Under the pieces are notes generated by a model. The model did not search any database, was not told the DNA's origin, and saw only the letters and a list, made by a program, of their open reading frames with translations. Position numbers and translations under genes: made by a program. A stretch of DNA of 64,000 bases from Streptomyces sindenensis (GTDB taxonomy: Bacteria > Actinomycetota > Actinomycetes > Streptomycetales > Streptomycetaceae): NCBI RefSeq assembly GCF_014649035.1, contig NZ_BMSG01000019.1:62001-126000 (forward strand). Reading direction: 5' to 3'. Positions 7,831 to 15,579 of this stretch are shown here, in pieces. Numbering within the stretch: position 1 is the first letter of the stretch; the number at the start of each line of letters is the position of its first letter.

Positions 7831-7998
7831 ATGGACCCGCAGGAAACGACCCGCTTGCAAGAGGCGTGGAAAGCCAAGGGCTCTCCACCGTGCGACCACC
7901 CGCACACAGTGAAGGAGCGACTCAACGGCATGCGGACCGGCGACAAGGTCTGCACTACATGCGGCGCAGAGATCTGGGCCGGCGGAACGAGTCGATAG
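7831..7998 (+). CDS. Small zinc-ribbon-like protein (55 aa)
   Basis: The 55-residue protein has one CDHPHT motif and one CTTCGAEIW motif, which gives a Cys/His and a Cys-x2-Cys pair suited to one zinc ion. The layout resembles the small CxxH...CxxC proteins often found in Streptomyces and their phages. It is read from a leaderless promoter and ends at a perfect terminator shared with the convergent HEPN-like gene. Its function is unknown; nucleic-acid binding is a fair guess. Confidence 0.65.
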   Translation: MDPQETTRLQEAWKAKGSPPCDHPHTVKERLNGMRTGDKVCTTCGAEIWAGGTSR

Positions 7999-8002
7999 AG
8001 CA

Positions 8003-8036
8003 CTGCGCCCCGCCCTCGGATGAGAGCGGGGCGCAG
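8003..8036. terminator. Bidirectional terminator hairpin
   Basis: An 11-bp perfect stem (8003-8013 with 8026-8036) and a 12-nt loop lie between convergent genes ending at 7998 and 8047. Confidence 0.75.
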
Positions 8037-8046
8037 ATGCACGGGG

Positions 8047-8772
8047 CTACTGGGGTTCGCTCCCGACCACCGCGAGGTCAGACAGCTTCCGGAGCAGCAG
8101 GTTGGTCTGCTGCTCCATGAGGCCAGCACGCTCGCGGCTGAGATCGTCGAAGTGGCCGTGCGCTGCGGAGTTTCGGAGGCCACCACACATGTCGACGTCC
8201 TTCACGTCCTGCGCTGTGAACAGGCCCGTCGAACGGAGAAGTTGGGTGTAGGAGTTGAGCGAGGGGCGTTGCCGCTCAGGGAGGGAGAGGCTTCGCGCCT
8301 CGACCGTGGCCCGCAGGGCCGTTTCGAGAGCGGCGCCGCACAGGACGATCGCTGCGGCGGGATGTGCGCCACGGTCTTCATTGAGTTGGCGTACCTGCTC
8401 CATGACGTCGGTGCTTACCGCGCCGACCTTCTCCCGGGCTTGCGACCCGGCGATGTCGGTAATTCCGGCCTCGACCTGGTCAGCCCAGGCCCTGAGCAGT
8501 TCGCCAATGTAGTAGGCGCCGGTGGCCGTCGACTTGTTGCCACCATGCGAGTCCCACGTCTGAGTTGCGCGATCGAACCATGTGCTCTCGGGGCCCGCAT
8601 ACTCCCTCAAGAACTCCAGGGCCGCTACAGCCCTACCGTGCACCAGCCCTTCGTCAGGGCCGTGCGCATCCCAGTACCCGCCTCCATACTCCCCCTCGGT
8701 CCAAGCCATCCCAGCCTGGATCTCCTGAGCCTTCTCCCGGGCGTATTCGAGCACTCTCTGTCGACCGGCCAT
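8047..8772 (-). CDS. HEPN-like protein (241 aa)
   Basis: The C-terminal half (about residues 135-235) is a four-helix pattern with GAALETALRATVEA, a middle loop, and R200-N-S-A-A-H205. The last fits the Rx4-6H signature of HEPN domains, many of which are RNases in toxin, antiphage or CRISPR-linked systems. The N-terminal half (EYAREKAQEIQAG, YYIGELLRAWADQVEAG) is helical and unassigned. The ATG has a GGGAG site. It lies alone between the integrase operon and the lysis/tail module, a usual place for lysogenic-conversion or defence genes. No paired nucleotidyltransferase (MNT) is adjacent. Confidence 0.6.
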   Translation of the reverse strand: MAGRQRVLEYAREKAQEIQAGMAWTEGEYGGGYWDAHGPDEGLVHGRAVAALEFLREYAGPESTWFDRATQTWDSHGGNKSTATGAYYIGELLRAWADQVEAGITDIAGSQAREKVGAVSTDVMEQVRQLNEDRGAHPAAAIVLCGAALETALRATVEARSLSLPERQRPSLNSYTQLLRSTGLFTAQDVKDVDMCGGLRNSAAHGHFDDLSRERAGLMEQQTNLLLRKLSDLAVVGSEPQ

Positions 8773-8934
8773 CACTCTCCCTCTTTCGGCTTGCTCGGTC
8801 CCGAGGAGACCGTAACGCCCCGCACCTCTCCCCCGCTGTTTGGTCACAACTCCGTCACCACCGGAACATCCGGCTCCCCGGGGTGTGGTCGGGTGGTTAC
8901 GGTCGGCGTCCACGAACCGCACGTAGGGGGACAC

Positions 8935-9705
8935 ATGTCGTACCAGCACCCTGGTTGGGGGCAGCAGCCGTTCACACCCGAGCCGCCGAAGAGCCGTGGT
9001 CCGGGCTGGGCGAAGAAGCGGGTGGCGATCCCCGCCGGGGCAGGCCTGTTCGTCGTCGGCATCATGCTCGGTGCCGCAGGTAGTGGTGGCACGGAGAAGG
9101 CGGCCACCAGCAAGCCGGCCCCGACCGTCACGAAGACGGTGACCGCCAAGCCCGTCGAGCCGGCGGAGGACAAGGCTGACGCTAAGCCGACGAAGGCCGA
9201 GAAGGCTGAGGAGTCGAAGAAGGACGACAGTGAGGTGAAGGTCCCTAACTTCGTCGGGATGGGTCTTCAGTTCGCGCAGGATGCCGCCCAGGAGAAGGGC
9301 TTCTACTCGCTGCGGTCCCACGACAGCACCGGGCGGGACCGTATGCAGGCGTTCGACCGGAACTGGAAGGTGTGCTCCCAGAACATCAAGGCCGGGAAGA
9401 CAGCATCGACCGACACCACCTTGGACTTTGGTGCGGTGAAGCTGGAGGAGACGTGCCCGGCCAGCGACAAGAAGGCGCCCGAGGCGGCCGACGGGAAGAT
9501 GCCGAACTTGGTTGGGGAGTCCGTGAAGGCTGCCCGGGGGGCCTTGGCCTCCGGCATGTCGATCACGGTGACCGATGCGGCTGAGGACCGGATGGTGCTG
9601 CTGGAGTCGAACTGGAAGGTGTGCACCCAGAAGCCTGCCGCCGGTGCCGCGTTGAACGGGCAGCCGGTCGAGTTCACCGCGGTGAAGTTCGAGGAGAGCT
9701 GCTGA
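8935..9705 (+). CDS. Membrane-anchored protein with two PASTA-like domains
   Basis: The order is a Pro/Gln-rich cytoplasmic head (GWGQQPFTPEPPKS), a membrane helix (about 28-50, VAIPAGAGLFVVGIMLGAA), a Lys/Glu/Ala-rich linker, then two repeats starting KVPNFVGMGLQFAQ and KMPNLVGESVKAAR. Each repeat includes NWKVC. The repeats match PASTA domains, which bind peptidoglycan or muropeptides outside the cell. The paired Cys in each repeat suggests disulfides. It overlaps the next gene by one base (TGATG). No kinase is attached, unlike PknB. Confidence 0.75.
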   Translation: MSYQHPGWGQQPFTPEPPKSRGPGWAKKRVAIPAGAGLFVVGIMLGAAGSGGTEKAATSKPAPTVTKTVTAKPVEPAEDKADAKPTKAEKAEESKKDDSEVKVPNFVGMGLQFAQDAAQEKGFYSLRSHDSTGRDRMQAFDRNWKVCSQNIKAGKTASTDTTLDFGAVKLEETCPASDKKAPEAADGKMPNLVGESVKAARGALASGMSITVTDAAEDRMVLLESNWKVCTQKPAAGAALNGQPVEFTAVKFEESC

Positions 9706-10319
9706 TGCGCGCACGGATCGCTGCTGCGGCAGCCCTTCTTCTTGCCTGCTCGCTCACGGCCTGCGGTGGCACCGGCGAGCCGGCCGCGCCGAAGTCCACT
9801 GTGAAGGCGTCGGCGCCGGAGCATGAGGTGGACTGCTCGGATACGCCTCTGAACCAGTCGGACTGGATGGAGCACTGCAACACCGAGACTCCTGCCGAGT
9901 CGGAGGCGCCGGCCACGAACCTGGCGTTCGGAAAGCCGTTCGCGTGGCCGGACGGCCTGGAGGTCACGGTCGTGGACGCGAAGGTGTTCTCGGACTGGGA
10001 CGAGTTCGAGGAGCCCGACCCTAAGGCGCACGACTTCCGGGTGCGGGTGAAGCTCGACAACAAGAGCGGGCAGGCCATCGACCTGGACCAGTTGTCGGTG
10101 TCGGTGGATGGTGCGACGAACGGTGGCGCTGCCGACCTGACGATCTTCTCGAAGAACAGTGCCCCGCTCGAAGGGCGCCTGGCGAAGGGAGTGTCGGCGG
10201 TGAAGACCAGCGACCACTCGTTGGAGAAGCGGTACGGCAAGGACATCGTGGTGACGGTGCAGCGCACCACCGATGACGATGTCCTCGCCTTCCCCGAGTT
10301 CACCGGCACGATCGAGTAG
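9705..10319 (+). CDS. Lipoprotein with DUF4352-like immunoglobulin fold
   Basis: A lipoprotein signal peptide (RIAAAAALLLACSLTAC, lipobox LTAC) gives a lipid-anchored Cys. After an acidic linker with two Cys, residues about 75-200 (LEVTVVDAKVF, FRVRVKLDNKSGQAIDL, then SVSVDG) have the beta pattern of DUF4352-type domains found on actinobacterial surface lipoproteins. It is coupled to the PASTA gene. Both may alter the cell surface of a lysogen, which is inference from position. The stop lies 18 bases from the convergent tail gene stop. Confidence 0.7.
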   Translation: MRARIAAAAALLLACSLTACGGTGEPAAPKSTVKASAPEHEVDCSDTPLNQSDWMEHCNTETPAESEAPATNLAFGKPFAWPDGLEVTVVDAKVFSDWDEFEEPDPKAHDFRVRVKLDNKSGQAIDLDQLSVSVDGATNGGAADLTIFSKNSAPLEGRLAKGVSAVKTSDHSLEKRYGKDIVVTVQRTTDDDVLAFPEFTGTIE

Positions 10320-10337
10320 CCCTGCGGCGGGGGCTCG

Positions 10338-12449
10338 TCACAGCTGGGTGATGACGAGGTTCCGCCAGTGCGGCCGTACCGCGGTGTCGGTGATGCTGCC
10401 GTTGCTGAGTCCGAAGTACCCGCCGCGGTGTGTGGTATCTGCGATGGGCCCGGTGGTCCAGGCAACGTTCCCGAGCCGGCGGGCCTCGATCGTCGTGGGT
10501 GTGACGTCGACCTGGATGGTCGTGGACTGGCCGGCTACTACGGTGTCGGTTGCGATGTCTCCGGCGCCGATGGCTACGCCGCCGGTTTGGGTGGTGAGGT
10601 GCCGGTAGAGGCGTAGCACTCCGTTTTGGCGGAGGATGAGATGGTAGCCGGGGGTGGCGTTGAGGGTGGAGAACTCGTAGACGTCGTCCGACGACTTGCC
10701 GAGGTAGAGGCCACCGTGGACTGCGAGGTCTCCGCTGAGCTGGTCGTACTTCATGTCGATCTGGATGCGGTACCCGTCGGCGCCGGGGACGATGGGGCAG
10801 TACCGGCCGAGGCCGTAGGTGCCGCGTGATCGGTTGATGGAGACCCAGCCGTCGGTGTCGGAGAATTTGAGGGCGGTGGCTTCGTTGTAGTCCGACATGG
10901 GTGTGCCGCCGGATTCCTTGACCTGCTGGTCCCACCTGGAGGCGGTGGCCTGGGCGGTGGTGCTGCGGACGTATACGGGGTCGGACGACATGAGGCCGGC
11001 GATGCCGTCGGCTTCGAGGGCGGCGCGCTGGGAGCGGCGGTACACGGGCCAGGAGAAGACGGGTTTGCCGCGGGCGACGATCTGCTGGCGGCGGGTGGAC
11101 GACATGGAGGTGGACACCCCCCAGTAGTCGACCTGGGCGTCCTTGCCGTTGAGGACTGCGTCGGATGAGCCGTCGTCGACGTAGCACCAGGTGCGGTACC
11201 CCTGCTGTTTGGGCCAGGTGAAGCTGGTGCCGACGTGGGCTTTCCAGATCACGCTGGCTGGCGCGTGCGGGTATGAGGTGGACAGGAGGTTCTGGAGGGG
11301 GACGACGGCGTCGTTGCCCTTGGGTTCGAGGAAGAGGACGACGCGGCCGAGGTATTTGTCGAGCATCTTCCGGAGCGGCACCATCGGCTGGTCGGTCCAC
11401 CCTTGGCCGTGCAAGACCCGCCCGTTCGTCAGGACCCGGTTCGCGACCCCGGTCGACGGATACGTGTTGAGCGCCCCCGTGCTGTACGTGGTCCGGTCGA
11501 GGGTGAGGTCGTGGAGGCACCACAGCTGGCCTTCGGAGTCGACGTTGACGGACAGCTCCATGGCCTGGATGCCGTGGGCGATGGCGTAGTCGTAGGAGGC
11601 TTCGGTGTGCTCCGGGCACACCATGCCAGCACCGCGGTGCCCGAAGATTTTCGTGCCGGGCTGGGCCATGAAGCTGTCGACGGTGAGGATGGCCTTGGGG
11701 AGGTACAGGCTGGCGGCAGCCGATGCTGCCGCGGTCACGGCGGCGTTCTGCGCGTTGCCCGCTTTCGTTTCTGCATCCTGTGCTGCCGTGGCGATCGCGG
11801 CGTCTCGTGCAGTGGCAGCCTTGGCGGCAGCGTCGGACGATGCCGCGTCGACAGCCGCGGTATACGCGGCATCTGCTGCGCCGGCCGGGTCGTAGGCGGC
11901 GTCCGCGCGAGCGACTTCGGCGGCCAGGCCTTGGGTGACGGCTTCGTCGGTGTAGTCGTTGGCCACGGTGATGTCTCCGGGCGGGCCGATGAGGCTGGCG
12001 AGGAAGTCGGCTTCGGTGCCGTCGTTGCCTGCGCGGCGCCATGCGTCGTAGGCGGACTCCCCTGGTACGGCGAGGTATTGGGTGAGGTCGGGGGTGAGTT
12101 GCTGAACAGCCCCGAGGTCGACCTCTTCGGCGTCGGCGTCCACGGCGAAGTAGAAGTGGCGGGGCTGTTGGCCGTTGATCTGCTCGATGCCGAGCCACGC
12201 CCACACCGCAGGGTTGGCGCCGTCGATGTTGGTGGGGAGGAGGCGCACCTGTTCGCCGTTGCCGTCATCGAGCTGCCCATCAACGAACCGGTACGTGCCA
12301 CCGCCGGTGAACACGCCCTCCTGCCCGGGGATACGGATCGCGGGCACGGTCGGCATCAGCTGAAGGGTGCCCTCCCCCGGGCCCCCGCCGGCCGGGGACG
12401 TGATGCTGTAGCGGACAGGGACGGACGGGACGCCCTCGGAAAACGGCAT
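10338..12449 (-). CDS. Phage tail/receptor-binding protein containing a glycerophosphodiester phosphodiesterase domain
   Basis: The 703-residue protein has an N-terminal phage tail-type beta region (PVRYSITSPAGGG, FVDGQLDDGNGEQVRLLP) and an Ala-rich coiled stalk (about 190-265). A GDPD domain begins at IFGHRGAGMVCPEHT with CLHDLTLDRTT, and the C-terminus is a jelly-roll-like beta domain (DGYRIQIDMKYDQL, GGLYLGKSSD). GDPD domains cleave glycerophosphodiesters and in actinophage tails may act on teichoic acids of the host envelope. It is the last gene of the leftward lysis/tail operon. The ATG at 12447-12449 has a CAGGAG site. Confidence 0.85.
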   Translation of the reverse strand: MPFSEGVPSVPVRYSITSPAGGGPGEGTLQLMPTVPAIRIPGQEGVFTGGGTYRFVDGQLDDGNGEQVRLLPTNIDGANPAVWAWLGIEQINGQQPRHFYFAVDADAEEVDLGAVQQLTPDLTQYLAVPGESAYDAWRRAGNDGTEADFLASLIGPPGDITVANDYTDEAVTQGLAAEVARADAAYDPAGAADAAYTAAVDAASSDAAAKAATARDAAIATAAQDAETKAGNAQNAAVTAAASAAASLYLPKAILTVDSFMAQPGTKIFGHRGAGMVCPEHTEASYDYAIAHGIQAMELSVNVDSEGQLWCLHDLTLDRTTYSTGALNTYPSTGVANRVLTNGRVLHGQGWTDQPMVPLRKMLDKYLGRVVLFLEPKGNDAVVPLQNLLSTSYPHAPASVIWKAHVGTSFTWPKQQGYRTWCYVDDGSSDAVLNGKDAQVDYWGVSTSMSSTRRQQIVARGKPVFSWPVYRRSQRAALEADGIAGLMSSDPVYVRSTTAQATASRWDQQVKESGGTPMSDYNEATALKFSDTDGWVSINRSRGTYGLGRYCPIVPGADGYRIQIDMKYDQLSGDLAVHGGLYLGKSSDDVYEFSTLNATPGYHLILRQNGVLRLYRHLTTQTGGVAIGAGDIATDTVVAGQSTTIQVDVTPTTIEARRLGNVAWTTGPIADTTHRGGYFGLSNGSITDTAVRPHWRNLVITQL

Positions 12450-12751
12450 CAGTGCTCCTGGTGGCGTTGGGCGCGGATGACCATGACGGTCCGCTGGATG
12501 AACAGGGCGGCGATCGCGAGGACGACGAGAGTCCGTACTAGGCGCAGGGGCCAGAAGTCGGGCCATGTGGTGATGGCGACGGTGTAAGCACTGAGTGCGG
12601 TGACGGCGGCTCCGAAGGCCATGAGGTGGCGGCCGGTTGTGGTGCGCCACCAGGGGGCGAGGAGGTGGCAGGTGGTCATGAATGTCAGTCCGGCGCTGGC
12701 GGTGATGGCGGAGGTGATGACGTTCATGAGCCGGTCCCAGGTGCCCATCAC
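12449..12751 (-). CDS. Small phage-type membrane protein (100 aa)
   Basis: There are two to three hydrophobic helices (VITSAITASAGLTFMTTCHLL, MAFGAAVTALSAYTVAI, LVRTLVVLAIAALFI) and a short basic tail. The GTG at 12749-12751 is six bases from an AGGAGG site; an ATG follows immediately. It overlaps its neighbours on both sides. It could be a second holin or a membrane protein of the lysis cassette. Confidence 0.65.
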   Translation of the reverse strand: MMGTWDRLMNVITSAITASAGLTFMTTCHLLAPWWRTTTGRHLMAFGAAVTALSAYTVAITTWPDFWPLRLVRTLVVLAIAALFIQRTVMVIRAQRHQEH

Positions 12752-12948
12752 TGGCCGCCTCCTTCCATGACTGCTCTGATCTTTGCCTCGAAGTGGTTCT
12801 CGTGCCGGAGTGCCCGGAGGCGGGCGCTGAGCTGGCTCGCCTCCGGGCGCTGGCGTTCGAGGTCGTTGTTGGCCTTTTCGGCCCGCGCGATGGCCTTTTT
12901 GGCGTCTGTCGGCTTGGCCCTCTTACGGCGCCACAGTTTGATCACCAT
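12748..12948 (-). CDS. Small basic coiled-coil phage protein (DUF7620-like)
   Basis: This 66-residue, highly charged helical protein (MVIKLWRRKRAKPTDAKK, then LSARLRALRHENHFE) has the look of the short helical proteins regularly encoded between holin-type genes in Streptomyces phages. It overlaps both neighbouring genes. Its exact role is unknown. Confidence 0.6.
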   Translation of the reverse strand: MVIKLWRRKRAKPTDAKKAIARAEKANNDLERQRPEASQLSARLRALRHENHFEAKIRAVMEGGGQ

Positions 12949-13213
12949 CGGCTGTCACCTCCCCACGCGGCAGGGAGCCGAGGAGGTGCACGCCGGTGCG
13001 GGAAAGTTCGATGAGTTCACTGTTCTGGCGCATGGCCTCGACGCGGGCCTTTTCACTTTCGCCGTGTGCGGTGCGCCAGTCGTTGCGGTCCTCTTTGAGG
13101 TCGTCGTAGGTGCGTCTCGGTACGAGGCGGCCGGTGAGGACCATGAGGACGACGACCACGAGGAGGGCGGCGGCCCCGAGGTCGGCGGGCTTGAATCCGA
13201 ACAGTTCAGCCAT
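12923..13213 (-). CDS. Phage lysis-cassette membrane protein with coiled coil (96 aa)
   Basis: One membrane helix (about 11-30, LGAAALLVVVVLMVLTGRLV) is followed by a charged coiled coil (RRTYDDLKEDRNDWRTAHGE). Single-helix proteins with a cytoplasmic coiled coil next to holins are typical of actinophage lysis modules, where they may regulate or act as holin partners. It overlaps the next gene by 26 bases. Confidence 0.65.
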   Translation of the reverse strand: MAELFGFKPADLGAAALLVVVVLMVLTGRLVPRRTYDDLKEDRNDWRTAHGESEKARVEAMRQNSELIELSRTGVHLLGSLPRGEVTADGDQTVAP

Positions 13214-13249
13214 CCGCTGCCTCCCGGGGTGTGTTGTGCATGACCTGGG

Positions 13250-13621
13250 TTAGGCCTGCTGCTTGACGGGGCTGGTCTGCTCGACGCGGGTGGTCGGGAC
13301 GGGGGCTTCGACGGCGGGTCGTTCGATGACGATGAGGACGGCGGACACGAACGCCATCCATCCGGCCTGCTGTTCGGTGGTCATGTCGAGGCCGAAGCCG
13401 ACGAAGAGTGCGAGCCCGGCGGAGGCGGCCTGGAGGAGTGCGGCGTAGAGGGCGCCGTTCTTGAGGACGATGGCGGAGGCGACGGCGACGGCGCAGGCGA
13501 GGAAGGTGTCGATGAGGGTCTGCTGTGTCTCGGACACCTGGATGCCGTAGCCGGCGAGGAGCTTGAGGAGGACGGCGGTCGCGCCGAGGATGGTGACGGG
13601 CTCACGGCCGAAGATGCGCAT
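13250..13621 (-). CDS. Putative holin
   Basis: The 123-residue protein has about three membrane helices (VTILGATAVLLKLLAGYGI, LIDTFLACAVAVASAIVL, LLQAASAGLALFVGFG) and a Pro/Glu-rich C-terminal tail. Holins open the inner membrane so that the endolysin reaches peptidoglycan. It lies one base after the amidase gene, the usual actinophage order. The ATG at 13619-13621 is chosen over an upstream in-frame start inside the amidase. Confidence 0.75.
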   Translation of the reverse strand: MRIFGREPVTILGATAVLLKLLAGYGIQVSETQQTLIDTFLACAVAVASAIVLKNGALYAALLQAASAGLALFVGFGLDMTTEQQAGWMAFVSAVLIVIERPAVEAPVPTTRVEQTSPVKQQA

Positions 13622-13622
13622 G

Positions 13623-14594
13623 TCAGGACTCCATTTCGAGGCGTACACGGACGCCTTCCAGTCGGGTTTCGATCACCTGGATGAGGGCGTCCACGTCGAC
13701 GGCGTCATCCCGGGCGGCGAGTGCTTCGGCCATGGTGCGGATGGTGGCGTTGGTGGCGTCGAGGGTGCCCTGGACCGCACGGAGCCGGGCGTGGATGTCG
13801 CGGATGTAGGAGTCCGGCGTCCAGTGGGTGTTGCCAGGTGCGGCCGTGGACGGGGCCTTGAGGATGCCGTCGGTGGTCCAGAACTTCCTGACGTCGTCGG
13901 TGCTGACCGGCATGGCGGGGTTCTCCTGCTTCGGTGGGTTGGTGGGTGCAGGGGCCGGAGCGGTGCCTGGCTTTGCCGCGAGTTGGGCGCGCACGTCGGC
14001 CCGGAACTGGTTCATCGAGAAGCTGCCGCCGCCTTCGATGGGGCCGCGGGGGTCGATCTTCCCGGGCTGCCATTCCTTGTGGCCGATGACTGAGCGCTCG
14101 GACCAGCCGTGGGCCCGGCACAGGGCGGCAGCCCACAGCACTGCGGCCTGGTACTGGCCCTTGGTGTAGGTGTCCTTGTTGTCGCCGAGGCTGACGATCT
14201 CCAGCCCGTAGAAGTGCCGGTTCCCGTCGGTGTCCGCCTCGTTCGCCGACGGCAGGGCGGCCTCGTTGATGACGGCACGCAGAACGTCCCCGTCGCCGGA
14301 TCCGGCGTGGTTCGCACGGCCGGCCGACACGAGGGCCACGACACCGTCGTTGCGGCCGACACCATGGCAGAGCGGGCCGGGGAGGGCGGAGTGGCCGTTG
14401 TAGCAGAGTTCGACGGAGGAGTCGTCGCCGGAGCTGACGGAGTGGTGGATCATCACGCCGTGTGTGGGCCCCCAGGGGCCTTTGTGGTTCCGGTTGTTGG
14501 TTCGCCAGTTCCGGTGTTCGACGACGTGAAGCGAGCTGGCAGGTGTCGAGGGGACGTACAGCAACGTCACGCCGACGATGGAGCGTGCCATCAT
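13623..14594 (-). CDS. Phage endolysin, N-acetylmuramoyl-L-alanine amidase (Amidase_2)
   Basis: Residues about 30-190 form an Amidase_2 domain with zinc-ligand signatures GVMIHHSVSSG and SVIGHKEWQPGKIDP, and the ANHAGSG loop. It cleaves the amide between MurNAc and L-Ala of peptidoglycan. A Pro/Ala linker and a C-terminal helical coiled-coil region (RDIHARLRAVQGTLDATN to the end) replace the usual peptidoglycan-binding domain. It is the first gene of the leftward lysis/tail module. Two adjacent ATGs (14594 and 14591) compete and no strong ribosome binding site separates them. Confidence 0.85.
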   Translation of the reverse strand: MMARSIVGVTLLYVPSTPASSLHVVEHRNWRTNNRNHKGPWGPTHGVMIHHSVSSGDDSSVELCYNGHSALPGPLCHGVGRNDGVVALVSAGRANHAGSGDGDVLRAVINEAALPSANEADTDGNRHFYGLEIVSLGDNKDTYTKGQYQAAVLWAAALCRAHGWSERSVIGHKEWQPGKIDPRGPIEGGGSFSMNQFRADVRAQLAAKPGTAPAPAPTNPPKQENPAMPVSTDDVRKFWTTDGILKAPSTAAPGNTHWTPDSYIRDIHARLRAVQGTLDATNATIRTMAEALAARDDAVDVDALIQVIETRLEGVRVRLEMES

Positions 14595-14732
14595 GGGTTC
14601 ATTGCAGTCCCGGTGGGAGAGGTTCGTGCTGGCCCAGGGGACGAGTTGGGAGCCTGTTTCTCCCAAACCTCTCCCAGTTGATCTTGCCGGGTGGATGAAG
14701 TTGCAGGTAGCTGCGGCGGAGAAGTCCGACTG

Positions 14733-14870
14733 ACGAACTGGTTCATGCGCTTCATCACCACCAAGAGCTTCATGCCCTTCGTGATCTACCGGATCCTGCT
14801 CGGCATCCTCATCTTCGCGCTGGTCTGGTCCGGCGCACTGAGCCCGCACGCGGGCGAGTCGGCGGGCTGA
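14733..14870 (+). pseudogene. uppP: 3' fragment of uppP (undecaprenyl-diphosphatase), possible attachment-site half
   Basis: The frame reads NWFMRFITTKSFMPF, then VIYRILLGI, and ends SPHAGESAG. This is the last transmembrane part of undecaprenyl-pyrophosphate phosphatase. Sequence upstream of about 14733 no longer resembles the enzyme, and the lysis module begins 140 bases away. The catalytic regions are absent, so the piece is inactive alone. The simplest reading is that the element integrated into the 3' end of uppP and displaced this tail; the rest of the gene should lie at the other end, outside the window. A perfect terminator follows. Confidence 0.65.
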
Positions 14871-14883
14871 GCCGGCGGGTGTG

Positions 14884-14913
14884 CGCCCCGCCCGGGAGCA
14901 GCCGGGCGGGGCG
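14884..14913. terminator. Terminator hairpin after the uppP fragment
   Basis: A 12-bp perfect GC stem (14884-14895 with 14902-14913) and a 6-nt loop lie between the uppP stop and the convergent kinase gene. Confidence 0.75.
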
Positions 14914-14988
14914 ATCCAGCAGCGCAGCAGCCAGCAGCGCGGATAGATGGTTCCACCGTACGGCGGAGGTCTGACAAGGCCCGTGGGG

Positions 14989-15555
14989 TCAGGGCCCCGC
15001 GGGCGTCAGGCCCGTGGCGGACAGGACCGCGTCGACCGTTTCCGCCACCGTCAGGTTCGCGCTGTCGATCCAGATCTTCTCGTCGGCCAGTTCGTCGCGC
15101 ATCGGCGTCTCCAGGAACGACCAGTCGGTCGTGAGCGTCTTGTCCCGGGCGAGGTTGCGCTCTTGGGCCTTCGCCGCGCCGGGGGCCAGGATGACGCAGT
15201 GCAGCGGTCCGCCGGTGAGCGTGGCGCGGTAGAAGTCCAGGTGGGCTCGGCGTACGACGACGTCGTCGATGACCGGGAGGAAGCCCGCGGCGGCGAAACT
15301 GTACGCCAGCAGGCAGGCGTTGCGGGCCCGGAGGAAGATCTGGCGGTCCGCCTCCTCGTCCCCCTCGGCCGAGGGCCACCGGCCGCCGGAGACGATGAGT
15401 TCCTGGAGGGCGTCCACCTCGATGTGGGTGGAGGCGGCGAACCGGGCGGCCAGCGCGGCGGCCACCGTGCTCTTGCCGCTCCCGGGGATGCCGGTCAGCA
15501 GGACCGCGCCCGCCGCCCGTGGCTTCGTGTCCACCGGTACGTCCGCCCAGGCCAT
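14989..15555 (-). CDS. P-loop small-molecule kinase (chloramphenicol phosphotransferase/AAA-kinase type)
   Basis: The 188-residue protein has a Walker A GIPGSGKST at about residues 23-31, then IEVDALQELI, a DDVVVRRAHLD segment and LDFYRATLTG. The architecture is that of small ATP-dependent kinases that phosphorylate metabolites or antibiotics. The substrate cannot be told. It begins 24 bases after the nitrate reductase stop in the same direction and is probably co-transcribed, which may be coincidental. Confidence 0.7.
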   Translation of the reverse strand: MAWADVPVDTKPRAAGAVLLTGIPGSGKSTVAAALAARFAASTHIEVDALQELIVSGGRWPSAEGDEEADRQIFLRARNACLLAYSFAAAGFLPVIDDVVVRRAHLDFYRATLTGGPLHCVILAPGAAKAQERNLARDKTLTTDWSFLETPMRDELADEKIWIDSANLTVAETVDAVLSATGLTPAGP

Positions 15556-15579
15556 TCCCGTACTCCCTCGGTCGGTCCG

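Noticed and set aside
10300..12204. Second leftward frame within the tail gene (about 630 codons)
   Set aside because: It is Arg/His/Pro-rich and lacks motifs; the GDPD-containing frame is the coding one.
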